Assembly (NCBI RefSeq): GCF_001648175.1
Contig: NZ_CP015243.1
Location: 1,612,001-1,676,000 of the forward strand
DNA: 64,000 bases
Source of the DNA: Halotalea alkalilenta
GTDB lineage: Bacteria; Pseudomonadota; Gammaproteobacteria; Pseudomonadales; Halomonadaceae
Direction of reading: 5' to 3'
Below are positions 53,031 to 61,507 of this stretch, in pieces; position 1 is the first letter of the stretch, and each line of letters begins with the position of its first letter. The position numbers and the translations under genes are program-made. The notes under the pieces are model-generated. The model was not told the DNA's origin. It searched no databases and saw only the letters and a program-made list of their open reading frames with translations.

Positions 53031-53909
53031 GTTCGTGGTGAGCCGGGCTTTCGCTGACTTGGGCAATCTTGCAAGACACCATGGAGGCCCGAGTCGAACC
53101 ACGGTCTCATCGCCGCCGCCCGATCCCTCGACTGGCGCCCCTCATTGCCGAGCGGGTACTCGACCTTGGCGCATATGGGCGCCGCTCGGGACGAACGGGG
53201 GTATCCGTCCGTTCGTGGTGAGCCGGGCCTTCGCCGACTTGGGCAATCTTGCAAGCCTCCATGGAGGCCCGAGTCGAACCACGGTCTCATCGCCGCCGCC
53301 CGATCCCTCGACTGGCGCCCCTCATTGCCGAGCCGGTGCTCGATCTTGGCGCATATGGGCGCCGCTCGGGACGAACGGGGGTATCCGTCCGTTCGTGGTG
53401 AGCCGGGCCTCGCTGACTTGGACAATCTTGCAGGACCTCATGGAGGCCCGAGTCGAACCACGGCCTCATCGCCGCCGCCCGATCCCTCGACTGGCGCCCC
53501 TCATTGCCGAGCGGGTGCTCGATCTTGGCGCATATGGGCGCCGCTCGGGACGAACGGGGGTATCCGTCCGTTCGTGGTGAGCCGGGCCTCGCTGACTTGG
53601 ACAATCTTGCAGGACCTCATGGAGGCCCGAGTCGAACCACGGCCTCATCGCCGCCGCCCGATCTCTCGACTGGCTCCCCTCATTGCCGAGCGGGTACTCG
53701 ATCTTGGCGCGTATGGGCGCCGCTCGGGACGAACGGGGGTATCCGTCCGTTCGTGGTGAGCCGGGCCTTCGCTGACTTGGACAATCTTGCAGGACCTCAT
53801 GGAGGCCTGAGTCGAACCACGGCCTCATCGCCGCCGCCCGATCCCTCGACTGGCGCCCCTCATTGCCGAGCGGGTACTCGATCTTGGCGCGTATGGGCGC
53901 CGCTCGGTT
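53031..53909. repeat. Five tandem copies of a ~180-bp non-coding repeat
   Basis: Units start with GTTCGTGGTGAGCCGGGC at 53031, 53211, 53391, 53570 and 53749 (periods 180, 180, 179, 179); the last copy ends near 53909. Copies differ by scattered single bases. Each unit contains the inverted repeat CGAACGG/CCGTTCG at its junction. Frames are open on both strands, but period changes of one base between copies break every frame in the array, so coding is unlikely. The boundaries resemble GTTCGTGGTGAGC-type intergenic palindromes common in proteobacteria. The rest of 52924-53964 holds no gene. Confidence 0.88.
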
Positions 53910-53964
53910 GGGAGTCCCTTGCGCTTTCGAGTCGAAGGGAGCGAAAGGGATTCGAATGCAATCC

Positions 53965-54822
53965 TCACAGCCTGAAGTGGCGCGCGATCGTCTCCTCGAG
54001 CGCGCCGAGCGCGGGGTTTGCCTGCTCGGGCGCGCGTTCGAGGATCACCCTGAACGTGGGCATCGATGGCAGCCAGTCGAGCTCGACCATTCGAGGGGGC
54101 AGGCGAGTGCGGTCGAGCAGCGTGATGGCGAGGCCGGCCTCGACACTGGCTTCTATCGCTTGGCTCGAAGGGCTGGTCAGAACTTCGCGCCATTCGATTC
54201 CCGCATGCTCCAGCGTGGTCAGCATCGCCTCCCGGTAGGGGCATTGATCGGCATGCAGCGCCAATGGCAAGGGGGCGCGGACGGTGTCGCCGAGCGCTGC
54301 GCCGGTCGCCCAGACTGGGGTGGTGTGGGTCAGGCAGCGAGGCGCGGGCGATGTCGTCTGCTCGCGCGCGGCTTCGACGCTCACCGCCATGTCGAGTCTG
54401 GCACTGCGCAGCTGCCGTCGCAGCGTGAGGCTGGGGGCGGTGATGATCTCCAGGCGGACGCGAGGGTGAGTGGCGTTGAAGTGCGGGATCACTTCGCGCA
54501 GCAGGTGAACGGCGTATTCGTCCGGCACGCCGAGGCGGATCAGACCCTCCAGCGGCGGGGCCAGCAGGTCGTCGACCAAGCGGTCGTGACCTTCGAGTAA
54601 GGCGGCGCTGCGCGCCAGCAATGTTTCTCCCAGCGGGGTCAGCGAGACGGACTGGTTGTCGCGCGCAAGCAGACGCCCGCCGCACAGGCGCTCGAGCCGG
54701 TGGATGTGAGCGCTGATCGCCGCCGGGCTCTTGTGCAGCTGCTCGGCGGCGGCGCGGAAGCGGCCGAGTCTGACCACGGTATGGAAGCTGCGTAGCAGTT
54801 CGATGTCGAGGATGGTGGGCAT
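53965..54822 (-). CDS. LysR-family regulator
   Basis: 285 aa: HTH LRSFHTVVRLGRFRAAAEQL, HKSPAAISAHIHRLERLCGG and a standard effector domain. ATG 54822 (AGGA about 11 nt upstream) is preferred over the extension to 54972. Divergent from an EamA transporter gene at 54920 (98 bp), which it probably regulates. Its 3' end is close to the tandem repeat array. Confidence 0.88.
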   Translation of the reverse strand: MPTILDIELLRSFHTVVRLGRFRAAAEQLHKSPAAISAHIHRLERLCGGRLLARDNQSVSLTPLGETLLARSAALLEGHDRLVDDLLAPPLEGLIRLGVPDEYAVHLLREVIPHFNATHPRVRLEIITAPSLTLRRQLRSARLDMAVSVEAAREQTTSPAPRCLTHTTPVWATGAALGDTVRAPLPLALHADQCPYREAMLTTLEHAGIEWREVLTSPSSQAIEASVEAGLAITLLDRTRLPPRMVELDWLPSMPTFRVILERAPEQANPALGALEETIARHFRL

Positions 54823-54919
54823 GGTCTTGTTTTCCTGAACTACTCGTACCGGTAATATTGATTTATTGAGCGCCTGCGCTTGGCTACCGTCAAGTTCCGC
54901 TGATCGATGGAGCCTTGCC

Positions 54920-55846
54920 ATGGGATGCTCAAGCGGTCGCTCTTCTGCGCGACCCGTTGCCCTCTTTCTCACCCGTCGAGCGTTGCCGCTGGTGCTGCTG
55001 GAAGCGCTATTGGCGATAGCTTGGAGCTCGGGCTTCGTCGGTATCCGCTACTCGGTCGATCAAGCACCGGTGCTGGTGGTGGTGTTCTGGCGCTGTCTGC
55101 TGGTCGGCCTGCTGCTGCTGCCCTGGTCGATCGCAGAGCTGCGCCGGGCAGGGGCGAGGACCCTGGCCCGTCATGTGGGAATCGGCCTGTTGGCGATGGC
55201 CGGCTATCTCGCCGGCGTCGCCAAGGGCATCGAGCACGGCGTGCCCGCAGGGCTGGCCGCGCTGATCGCCGATCTGCTGCCACTTGGTGTCGCGCTGCTG
55301 TCGCTGCTGCTGCTTCAGCGGGGCCAGCCGCTGCTCGGTTGGCTGGGCCTCGCCCTCGGCCTGGGTGGCATGATGATCGTCACTCAGGGTGCGCTGGCGC
55401 TGGGTGGGGCTCCGCTATGGGCCTATGCGCTACCCTTCGCCGGAATGCTCTCCTTCGCCCTGGCCACGCTCTGGCAGCAGCGCAGCGCTTCGGCAGCTCC
55501 GCTTGGCCTGTGCGCCAATCTTTGCCTGCAGTGCTTGGTCTGCGTCCCGGTGTTCGGACTGTGGGCTGCGAGCGAGACCACCCTGGTGCCGCCGCTTCGG
55601 GCTGGCTTCATGATCAGCCTCGCCTGGACCGCGGTGCTCTCGACGCTTGGGGGCTATGGCCTCTATTGGCTCTGCCTGAGCCGCTCCAACCCGATTCGTA
55701 CCGCAAGCGTGCTCTATCTCAGTCCGCCGATCACGATGCTCTGGGCGTGGGCGATGTTCGGCGAACCGCTGGCGTGGTCGATGGCGGTGGGGATGGTGGT
55801 CACGCTGGTTGGGGTATGGCTGGTAGCGCGAGCGGGCGCCCGCTGA
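54920..55846 (+). CDS. EamA/DMT-family exporter, second
   Basis: 308 aa, ten membrane segments, two EamA repeats: LVLLEALLAIAWSSGFVGIR and LSTLGGYGLYWLCLSRSNPI with VLYLSPPITMLWAWAMFGEP. ATG 54920 has GGAG 7 nt upstream; the open frame begins at 54866. Divergent from the LysR gene at 53965. Substrate unknown. Confidence 0.88.
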   Translation: MGCSSGRSSARPVALFLTRRALPLVLLEALLAIAWSSGFVGIRYSVDQAPVLVVVFWRCLLVGLLLLPWSIAELRRAGARTLARHVGIGLLAMAGYLAGVAKGIEHGVPAGLAALIADLLPLGVALLSLLLLQRGQPLLGWLGLALGLGGMMIVTQGALALGGAPLWAYALPFAGMLSFALATLWQQRSASAAPLGLCANLCLQCLVCVPVFGLWAASETTLVPPLRAGFMISLAWTAVLSTLGGYGLYWLCLSRSNPIRTASVLYLSPPITMLWAWAMFGEPLAWSMAVGMVVTLVGVWLVARAGAR

Positions 55847-55873
55847 GCGGGCCATGGCAGGATGGAGCCCGCT
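55846..55873. terminator. Hairpin between convergent genes
   Basis: AGCGGGC (55846-55852) and GCCCGCT (55867-55873) form a 7-bp stem with a 14-nt loop at the junction of the EamA gene and the flavoprotein gene. There is no T-run on either strand, so it is a weak or Rho-assisted terminator at best. Confidence 0.35.
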
Positions 55874-57095
55874 AGCTTGATGTTCGCCGCGGGTGCTCGG
55901 GACGAAAGCCCAGGCCGATCAGCCGTCCGGCGAGATGGGCGAGCAGCGGCAGCCGGACGATGGCGAGGATGAAGCCGGGCGGGCCCTTGCGCTGGCGGGA
56001 ATCTTCGTCGCCGCGGGGCTTACGCTTCATCATCAGTTGGAGCTTCTGGGTCGCACGGGTGGGAAAGCGGCGGCGGTGCTCGACCGCGGCGAGGTCGCGG
56101 GGGCCGAGGCGGCCCTCACGCAGCGGTTCGGCGAGGCGGTTGGCCGTAGCCACCGCGTCCTGGATCGCCAGATTCACGCCGACCCCGCCGATCGGTGACA
56201 TCGCATGCGCGGCGTCGCCGATGCATAAAAGGCCCGGCCGCCACCAGCGCTTGAGCCGGTCGACCCTGACGCTGAGCAGGTGGACGTCTTCCCAGCCGCT
56301 CAGCTCTTCGATCCGCGAGGCGGGCAGCGGCAGCGCCTGGGCGAGCTGGGCGCGAAAGGCCTCGAGCCCCGCCGCCTTGAGCGATTCGAAGCTGCCCTTG
56401 CGCACCACGTAGCCGCACTGCCAGAACTCGCCGCGGTCGATCATCACCGCGCCCTGGCGAGGGCCGGCATGGCCCATGACCTGGGGCGGGTCTTCCGGCT
56501 GGTGGCTGAACCTCATCCACAGCACATCGCTCGGTGAGCCGAAGCTCTCCACCTCGAGCGCCGCCAGCTGGCGCACTCGGGAGTGGCGCCCATCGGCGCC
56601 GACCACCAGCCGCGCCTCGATCTCGAGCTGCCCCTTTGGCGTTCGCGCGATCAGCCCGAGAACCTCGCCGTCGCGCTCGATCAATTCTTCCACCTCGGTA
56701 TCCATCAACAGCCGGAAGTTCGGATAGCGGCTCGCTTCCCGGTGGATGAAGTCGAGAAACTCCCACTGTGGCATGAACGCGATGAAGCGGCAGACGGTCG
56801 GCAGCCGGGTGAAATCGGCGATGCTCACCTGGCGTCCGCCGATCTCTGCATGCAGCCGCTCGGCGCGGGTATGGGGCAGGGCGAGCAGGCCCTCGAGCAG
56901 GCCGAGCTCGTGGAGCACCTCCAGCGTCGAGGGGTGCACGGTGTCGCCGCGAAAGTCGCGCAGGAAGTCAGCGTGCTTTTCGACCACCGTGACCGACACA
57001 CCGGCGCGTGCCAGCAGCAGGCCGAGCATCAGCCCAGCCGGGCCCGCACCGCTGATCACACAGTCGCTGGATTCGTGCGGCACTGGGTCGTTCAT
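55872..57095 (-). CDS. FAD-dependent aromatic monooxygenase (PHBH/UbiH-like)
   Basis: 407 aa group A flavoprotein hydroxylase: GxGxxG in CVISGAGPAGLMLGLLLARA, the DG motif VVGADGRHSRVRQLA and the GD motif CIGDAAHAMSPIGGVGVNLA. Substrates of this class are phenols or polyketides; nothing nearby specifies one. The basic C-terminus (RATQKLQLMMKRKPRG) is typical of several uncharacterised members. Starts at ATG 57095, divergent from the MFS gene at 57332. Confidence 0.9.
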   Translation of the reverse strand: MNDPVPHESSDCVISGAGPAGLMLGLLLARAGVSVTVVEKHADFLRDFRGDTVHPSTLEVLHELGLLEGLLALPHTRAERLHAEIGGRQVSIADFTRLPTVCRFIAFMPQWEFLDFIHREASRYPNFRLLMDTEVEELIERDGEVLGLIARTPKGQLEIEARLVVGADGRHSRVRQLAALEVESFGSPSDVLWMRFSHQPEDPPQVMGHAGPRQGAVMIDRGEFWQCGYVVRKGSFESLKAAGLEAFRAQLAQALPLPASRIEELSGWEDVHLLSVRVDRLKRWWRPGLLCIGDAAHAMSPIGGVGVNLAIQDAVATANRLAEPLREGRLGPRDLAAVEHRRRFPTRATQKLQLMMKRKPRGDEDSRQRKGPPGFILAIVRLPLLAHLAGRLIGLGFRPEHPRRTSS

Positions 57096-57331
57096 CGGCT
57101 GCTTCCTTCGCGGGTGGCGTGCTGGTGGCCCATGCTACTGCGCCTGCGTTCGCCTCTCCAGCGAAGGGGGAAGGCATGGCGGATATCTCGATGGCACAGG
57201 ATTGCTCGTCAGTGTACCGCTTGAGGTTGCCGAGTATGCCCGGCGGCGCGAAGGCGGCTCGGCTACGCTGTAGGACGCCGACCGGTGCGGGATGCGATGC
57301 GAGCATCGAGGACTTTCCAAGGAGCTATCGA

Positions 57332-58483
57332 ATGGCGGCAACCGACGCGCTGGAACGCCTCGTGCCAGGCAGGGCAGAGCAGTACTCGACTCGAGTTGCG
57401 TTTTTCATCACTGGCCTGGCTACCGCCGCTTGGGCACCGCTGGTGCCGTTCGCCAAGCTGCGCGCTGGGCTGAATGAAGGCACGCTGGGGCTGCTGCTGC
57501 TCTGCCTGGGGTTGGGCTCGATCATCGCCATGCCGCTGGCCGGCGCACTGGCGACCCGCTTCGGCTGCCGCCGGATGCTGGTCTGTGCGACGCTCGTGGT
57601 CTGCGCCAGCCTGCCCTGGCTTGCGGCGCTTTCGAGCCTGCCTTGGCTGATGCTTGCGCTGTTCGCCTTTGGCGCTGGAGTCGGCTCGCTCGACTGCGTG
57701 ATCAACGTCCAGGCGGTGATCGTCGAGCGCGCGAGCGCAAAAACGTTGATGTCCGGTTTCCACGGTCTGTTCAGCCTCGGCGGCATCGCCGGTGCCGGCG
57801 GTGTGAGCCTGATGCTGAGCCTCGGCATGTCGCCCTGGGGCACGACGCTGGTGATCGGGGCGATCAGCCTTTTGGCGGTCTATTGCGCGGCGCCCTACCT
57901 GCTCCCCTATGGGGCCGCCAGTGAAGGGCCGGCGTTCGCGATTCCCCGCGGCATCGTGCTGTTCATCGGCCTGCTTTGCTTCATCGTGTTCCTCACCGAG
58001 GGCGCGATGCTCGACTGGAGCGCGGTGTTCTTGAGCGCGGACAAAGGCATGTCGCCCGCCCACGCCGGCCTCGGCTACGCGGTATTCGCGCTGGCCATGA
58101 CCATCGCGCGGCTGGGCGGCGATGTCGTGGTGGCGCGGCTCGGTCGTCGCCTGGTGGTCGCTTGCGGCGGGCTCTGCGCCTCTGCCGGGCTGGCGCTGAT
58201 CACCCTGGCACCGGGCTGGGAGCTGGCCTTGTTCGCTCACCTGCTGGTCGGGTTCGGCTGCGCCAATATCGTGCCGGTGATGTACAGCCTGGTGGGCAAG
58301 CAGCGGGTGATGCCGGAGAGCGTCGCGATTCCCGCGATCACCACCGTCGGCTATGCCGGTATCCTGCTCGGTCCGGCCTTGATCGGCTTTGCGGCCCATG
58401 CCGCCAGCCTAGCCGCTGCCCTTCTCGCCGTCGCCGTGGCGCTGCTCGGTGTCGCCATCAGCGCCCGGTTGCTCAAGGGGTGA
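57332..58483 (+). CDS. MFS transporter (YbjJ/fucose-permease-like)
   Basis: 383 aa, 12 membrane segments. RVAFFITGLATAAWAPLVPF and LNEGTLGLLLLCLGLGSIIA followed by MPLAGALATRFGCRRML match the YbjJ-like subgroup. ATG 57332 has AGGAG 8 nt upstream; the open frame to 57119 has no ribosome site. Substrate unknown. Confidence 0.88.
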   Translation: MAATDALERLVPGRAEQYSTRVAFFITGLATAAWAPLVPFAKLRAGLNEGTLGLLLLCLGLGSIIAMPLAGALATRFGCRRMLVCATLVVCASLPWLAALSSLPWLMLALFAFGAGVGSLDCVINVQAVIVERASAKTLMSGFHGLFSLGGIAGAGGVSLMLSLGMSPWGTTLVIGAISLLAVYCAAPYLLPYGAASEGPAFAIPRGIVLFIGLLCFIVFLTEGAMLDWSAVFLSADKGMSPAHAGLGYAVFALAMTIARLGGDVVVARLGRRLVVACGGLCASAGLALITLAPGWELALFAHLLVGFGCANIVPVMYSLVGKQRVMPESVAIPAITTVGYAGILLGPALIGFAAHAASLAAALLAVAVALLGVAISARLLKG

Positions 58484-58521
58484 GGTCCGGTAGCGGTCAT
58501 CTCGAGCGAGATCGATCGGAT

Positions 58522-58546
58522 AAAAAAACGCCCAAATCAATGGGCG
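58522..58546 (-). terminator. Rho-independent terminator (minus strand)
   Basis: CGCCCA (58529-58534) / TGGGCG (58541-58546) with a 6-nt loop; on the minus strand the stem is followed by seven T. It lies 50 bp past the end of the small minus-strand gene at 58597 and supports that gene being transcribed. Confidence 0.75.
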
Positions 58547-58596
58547 CTGGAACGGATGATACTGAGTTGAATGCTCCATCCTTGGAGACCTCCGCG

Positions 58597-58851
58597 CTAC
58601 TTCTCGACGGACATCCCGGTCATCAGCCGCTGGGATGGAGAATATGTGCGATCCCTGTCGTTCTCTGTGTTTTGCTCGCCATCCTTGGCGAATTCTCCGG
58701 ATCGGGCTGAGTCATCACTTCTCTCCCCACCATCGAACGAAGGTTCGCGTGGGGTCGGCACCGTGCGTAACGGCTGCTGGATTTGTTTCTGCGCATCGGC
58801 GAATAAAGAGATCTGCTCGTTGCGAAAATAAGTCGAACTAGATGGGTTCAT
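58597..58851 (-). CDS. Small hydrophilic protein, unrecognised
   Basis: 84 aa, charged, without membrane segment (NEQISLFADAQKQIQQPLRT). ATG 58851 is preceded by GAGG at 7 nt, and a good terminator follows at 58522-58546, so it is probably a real gene although I recognise no family. A disordered C-terminal half (GGERSDDSARSGEFAKDGEQ) is suggested by composition. Confidence 0.55.
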   Translation of the reverse strand: MNPSSSTYFRNEQISLFADAQKQIQQPLRTVPTPREPSFDGGERSDDSARSGEFAKDGEQNTENDRDRTYSPSQRLMTGMSVEK

Positions 58852-58940
58852 GATGAACCTCGAAAAATGAGGCAGCCATAGCACTGCTGGTGCGATACAA
58901 GGCAGAACCTAATACATGCTGGCTAGGTTCTTCGTCTTCT

Positions 58941-58966
58941 GCACCCTGTCAGGGTGCGCTTTTTAT
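58941..58966 (+). terminator. Rho-independent terminator (plus strand)
   Basis: GCACCC (58941-58946) / GGGTGC (58952-58957) with a TGTCA loop, then GCTTTTTAT. It faces plus-strand transcription, yet the nearest plus-strand gene is the MFS gene 450 bp upstream, so an unseen small RNA or read-through is possible. Confidence 0.65.
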
Positions 58967-59032
58967 CAAAGCGGCGCAATGCAGTTGGGATAATGTTTAT
59001 AGCTGAATACAATACATTGATTTAGATCAAAT

Positions 59033-59263
59033 TCATTTTTTCATGCTGGTTTCATCCAGCGCGCTGTAGGAGCGCTCGCCATCTTTCTCCGTTTCATTAG
59101 GGATCGAGACTTTCGCTTTGGTCTTCTTTTTTTTCCTGACGTGTTCGGAGAAGGTTTTTTTGATCATGGCGAGGGCCTGCATGAGAAGTGAATTCAGCTC
59201 GCTGAATCGATCGAGCGCGGTTTGGTAGGAATCGTATCGGGCAAAGAGTGCGAGACGACTCAT
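59033..59263 (-). CDS. Small basic protein, unrecognised
   Basis: 76 aa: a helical N-terminus (YQTALDRFSELNSLLMQALA) and a lysine-rich centre (RKKKKTKAK). AGGAA lies 5 nt before ATG 59263. No family recognised. The AT-rich surroundings differ from the neighbouring genes. Confidence 0.5.
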   Translation of the reverse strand: MSRLALFARYDSYQTALDRFSELNSLLMQALAMIKKTFSEHVRKKKKTKAKVSIPNETEKDGERSYSALDETSMKK

Positions 59264-59452
59264 GCATTTCCTGGCTGTCCCAGTCGAATAAATCCTATTT
59301 TGAATTCATGGGTTACGCGCTAGCACGCAAAATTATGTACACGGCGAAACAGCGAAAAAAGAGCTGACCATATTGCGCCTCGTGGCAGGGAGGACGCAAG
59401 GCGGGAGGCGGGATGGAAAACGAATTTTCACCCATCTTCAGCGCTGAGGGTG

Positions 59453-59782
59453 TCAGCTCTGGTGCCCGATCAGATAGCAGTTGGCTATCCTGCCGTTTCC
59501 ATCGCGCTCGAGTGAGAAGGAAGTCGACCCTGCGCCCATCTCGGCGCTGGTGAAGACCGAACCATCCGAATATTCGCTCTCCACCGACTTCATGACACCG
59601 TAGTAATCAACGTCCCTGTCGACCAATTCAGGCTTGACGCCGTCTTCGTAGCGGATACGGCCATCCATCGAGACATCCACCTCTCCATAGCCGCCACACT
59701 CGAGCGCCACTGTTCGTGGCAGGTCATCGTCTGCATAGCAACCGGACAGCAACACACTGAGGATCATCGCGGCTCTTTTCAT
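59453..59782 (-). CDS. Small lipoprotein, paralogue 1
   Basis: 109 aa with a lipoprotein signal (LSVLLSGC, Cys15). The mature part LPRTVALECGGYGEVDVSMD, YYGVMKSVESEYSDGSVFTS and a second Cys near the end (ANCY) suggest a disulphide. It is clearly paralogous to the protein at 60345. ATG 59782. No known family recalled; both are probably outer- or inner-membrane anchored. Confidence 0.72.
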   Translation of the reverse strand: MKRAAMILSVLLSGCYADDDLPRTVALECGGYGEVDVSMDGRIRYEDGVKPELVDRDVDYYGVMKSVESEYSDGSVFTSAEMGAGSTSFSLERDGNGRIANCYLIGHQS

Positions 59783-60344
59783 CTCTTCTCCTGGCTAATT
59801 CCACGAGGGCTCCCGACCATCAGCGCTGCGGTCGCAGGCCGTGACTTCGCTCTTTTGGCCCCAGTCTTGGAATCCCTCATGGGTCTCCATACGTTCCAAG
59901 TCAGGCTAGCGTCCTCTGGCACAGCCTGCCAGGCCGAAGCCCCTTTTCGGATCACGCTGCACTCGGTAGCAACGGATGGGAACGGCCGCGTTGTCTACCG
60001 ATCATCAACGCGACCTTTTGCCGCGTGGCTCGCGACACGCCAACTGGATAGCGTAGAAGTCGTGCAGGTCGACTCGTATGAATGGCCAAGAGATCATCTC
60101 GTACGAGGCTTGTCGCGCGCGGCCACGGTTCGCACGCTGTATAGCTCGGCCTGCACCCTCATCAGATTGCCGCCATGGTTCGAGATGCTCCCATCACGCT
60201 GAGCATGCGTAGCCGGTCGAAGGGAATTGCGCCCCACCGCCCATGGTCATGTCGGTGCCAGCAAGTGATGCCCTCGCCACAGGTCGCTGGGAGCCAGCCT
60301 TGCCCGATGTGGACCGCATCGGCCTTTGAGATGGTGAGTCCGAT
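59783..60344. other. Gap between lipoprotein paralogues, no convincing gene
   Basis: A 115-codon plus-strand frame (59855-60202) starts with TTG, has no ribosome site and resembles nothing. The segment 60195-60230 carries a GTCGAAGGG-type intergenic motif. The gap may be decayed sequence left by the duplication of the lipoprotein gene. Confidence 0.35.
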
Positions 60345-60659
60345 TCACTCGCGAGCGAAGGAACAATTCGCCTGGAGGCCGTCTCGATCGAGCGAGAAAG
60401 ACAGCTGGCCCATCTGGGCGCTGGTGAAGACGGCGCCGTCGGAATAGGTGTTCTCCACCGATTTCATGTCGCCGTAGTAGCGTACGTCCCGGCTCACGAT
60501 CGTCACCGTGGAACCATCCTCGTACTCAAGGCCTTTGGCCTCTGACACGACTATTTCCCCGTATCGGCCGCAATCCAGCGTCAGGCTATTGGGAAGGTCG
60601 TCATCATTCATGCAGCCAGCAAGCAGCATGGCCGATAGTGCAATTACCCCCATTCGCAT
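60345..60659 (-). CDS. Small lipoprotein, paralogue 2
   Basis: 104 aa from ATG 60659 (MRMGVIALSAMLLAGC; lipobox LAGC). The mature part LPNSLTLDCGRYGEIVVSEA, YYGDMKSVENTYSDGAVFTS, LDRDGLQANC matches the protein at 59453 position by position, including the two Cys. The frame extends to 60674. Function unknown. Confidence 0.72.
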   Translation of the reverse strand: MRMGVIALSAMLLAGCMNDDDLPNSLTLDCGRYGEIVVSEAKGLEYEDGSTVTIVSRDVRYYGDMKSVENTYSDGAVFTSAQMGQLSFSLDRDGLQANCSFARE

Positions 60660-60674
60660 GAACCAACCTCCCAA

Positions 60675-61298
60675 CCAGCAAGATGCAAGTCGCGCCCGGA
60701 TAGATCGGCTTTACCAGGAAGGCGTCGTTCGTTCAGGCCCGCGGGCATCGAGGGCTGAACGTTCATCGGGCACAGGTGAGCCCTGCCGCCGAGAGCTAGG
60801 AGAGGGGCGACGGCAGGGCTCGTCTGGCTGCCGTAAGCCTGAAGATGGCATAAGCCAGGGCCTTAGGCTACGGCAGTCCTGGGATCGCTCCCTTAGCATC
60901 TGCTTACCGCGAGCGAACCATCCGCTCGCCAGTGATGCGCCCAATGAACGAGCCCCACTGCCGGGTGACCCGGCAGTGGGGCTCTGCTGGCGGCTGTGGG
61001 TCCAGCGTGAATGGATGCCAGCGACGCCATTGTATCCCAGCCTAGCTTAGCGGCGGGTTAGCACTGCGATCCGGAAATCGCAGCCGAGCGCCAGCATCAC
61101 CGGAAACTCCGCCGAACGCCGAGAATGGCTTAATTGAATCAATGGGTTGTATCTTTTCGAAGGTGGCTTTCGAAAGAGGTATTCGGGTTTTGAAGAGAGA
61201 TCCAAGCGGGGTCGTGCACATTTTGAGCACACAACCAAGAGGAGAGATTTTTCGCCTTCGCTAGGGACGAATAAATCCCAGCGAATTCATTGGCTTAT
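60675..61298. other. Gap of about 620 bp with a long palindrome
   Basis: Short overlapping frames only. The one structured element is the 35-bp palindrome at 60950-60984. An AT-richer stretch follows from 61120. Nothing else recognisable before the tRNA. Confidence 0.45.
60950..60984. repeat. 35-bp perfect palindrome (16-bp arms)
   Basis: GAGCCCCACTGCCGGG (60950-60965) and CCCGGCAGTGGGGCTC (60969-60984), exact, with a TGA loop. The stem is GC-rich and very stable; no T-run follows on either strand, so it is not a classical terminator. Confidence 0.8.
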
Positions 61299-61375
61299 TG
61301 GTGCCCCCAGCACGATTCGAACGTGCGACCTTCCCCTTAGGAGGGGGACGCTCTATCCAGCTGAGCTATGAGGGC
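61299..61375 (-). tRNA. tRNA-Arg (anticodon CCT)
   Basis: A 77-nt cloverleaf including an encoded CCA. Acceptor GCCCTCA pairs with TGGGGGC, the D arm is GCTC/GAGC, and the anticodon stem TCCCC/GGGGA carries loop CTCCTAA with anticodon CCT at 61339-61341. The T arm is GCACG-TTCGAAT-CGTGC. Reads the rare AGG codon. tRNA-Arg genes are frequent integration sites, but no integrase is adjacent. Confidence 0.95.
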
Positions 61376-61507
61376 GAGGCGGTGATGGGCCGCTGCGGCG
61401 CACGATTATAGGGGTTCGATCGGGCGAGGAAAAGGCGTGGCTGGGCAAGTCGTGGGGTGGGGGGTAGAATCCGCGCCCTGACAAGGGCTGACCGATGGGG
61501 CTTGGCG

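Noticed and set aside
53095..53115. tRNA-like T-arm (GGTTCGACTC on the minus strand) inside each tandem repeat
   Set aside because: The flanking bases do not pair to form a T stem, and no acceptor, D or anticodon arm can be built around it.
53031..53909. CRISPR array
   Set aside because: Units of ~180 bp repeat as a whole without unique spacers, and no cas genes are present.
53035..54238. Long proline/arginine-rich open frames in the repeat array on both strands
   Set aside because: They exist only because the repeat happens to lack stops; the frame shifts between copies with 179-bp periods, and there are no ribosome sites.
59855..60202. Plus-strand ORF between lipoprotein paralogues
   Set aside because: TTG start, no ribosome site, no family resemblance.
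61147..61371. Plus-strand ORF ending IRTCDLPLRRGTLYPAEL
   Set aside because: This is the antisense reading of tRNA-Arg, a well-known false gene.
61299..61375. tRNA-Arg as attachment site of a present element
   Set aside because: No integrase adjacent and no duplicated tRNA 3' end found nearby.
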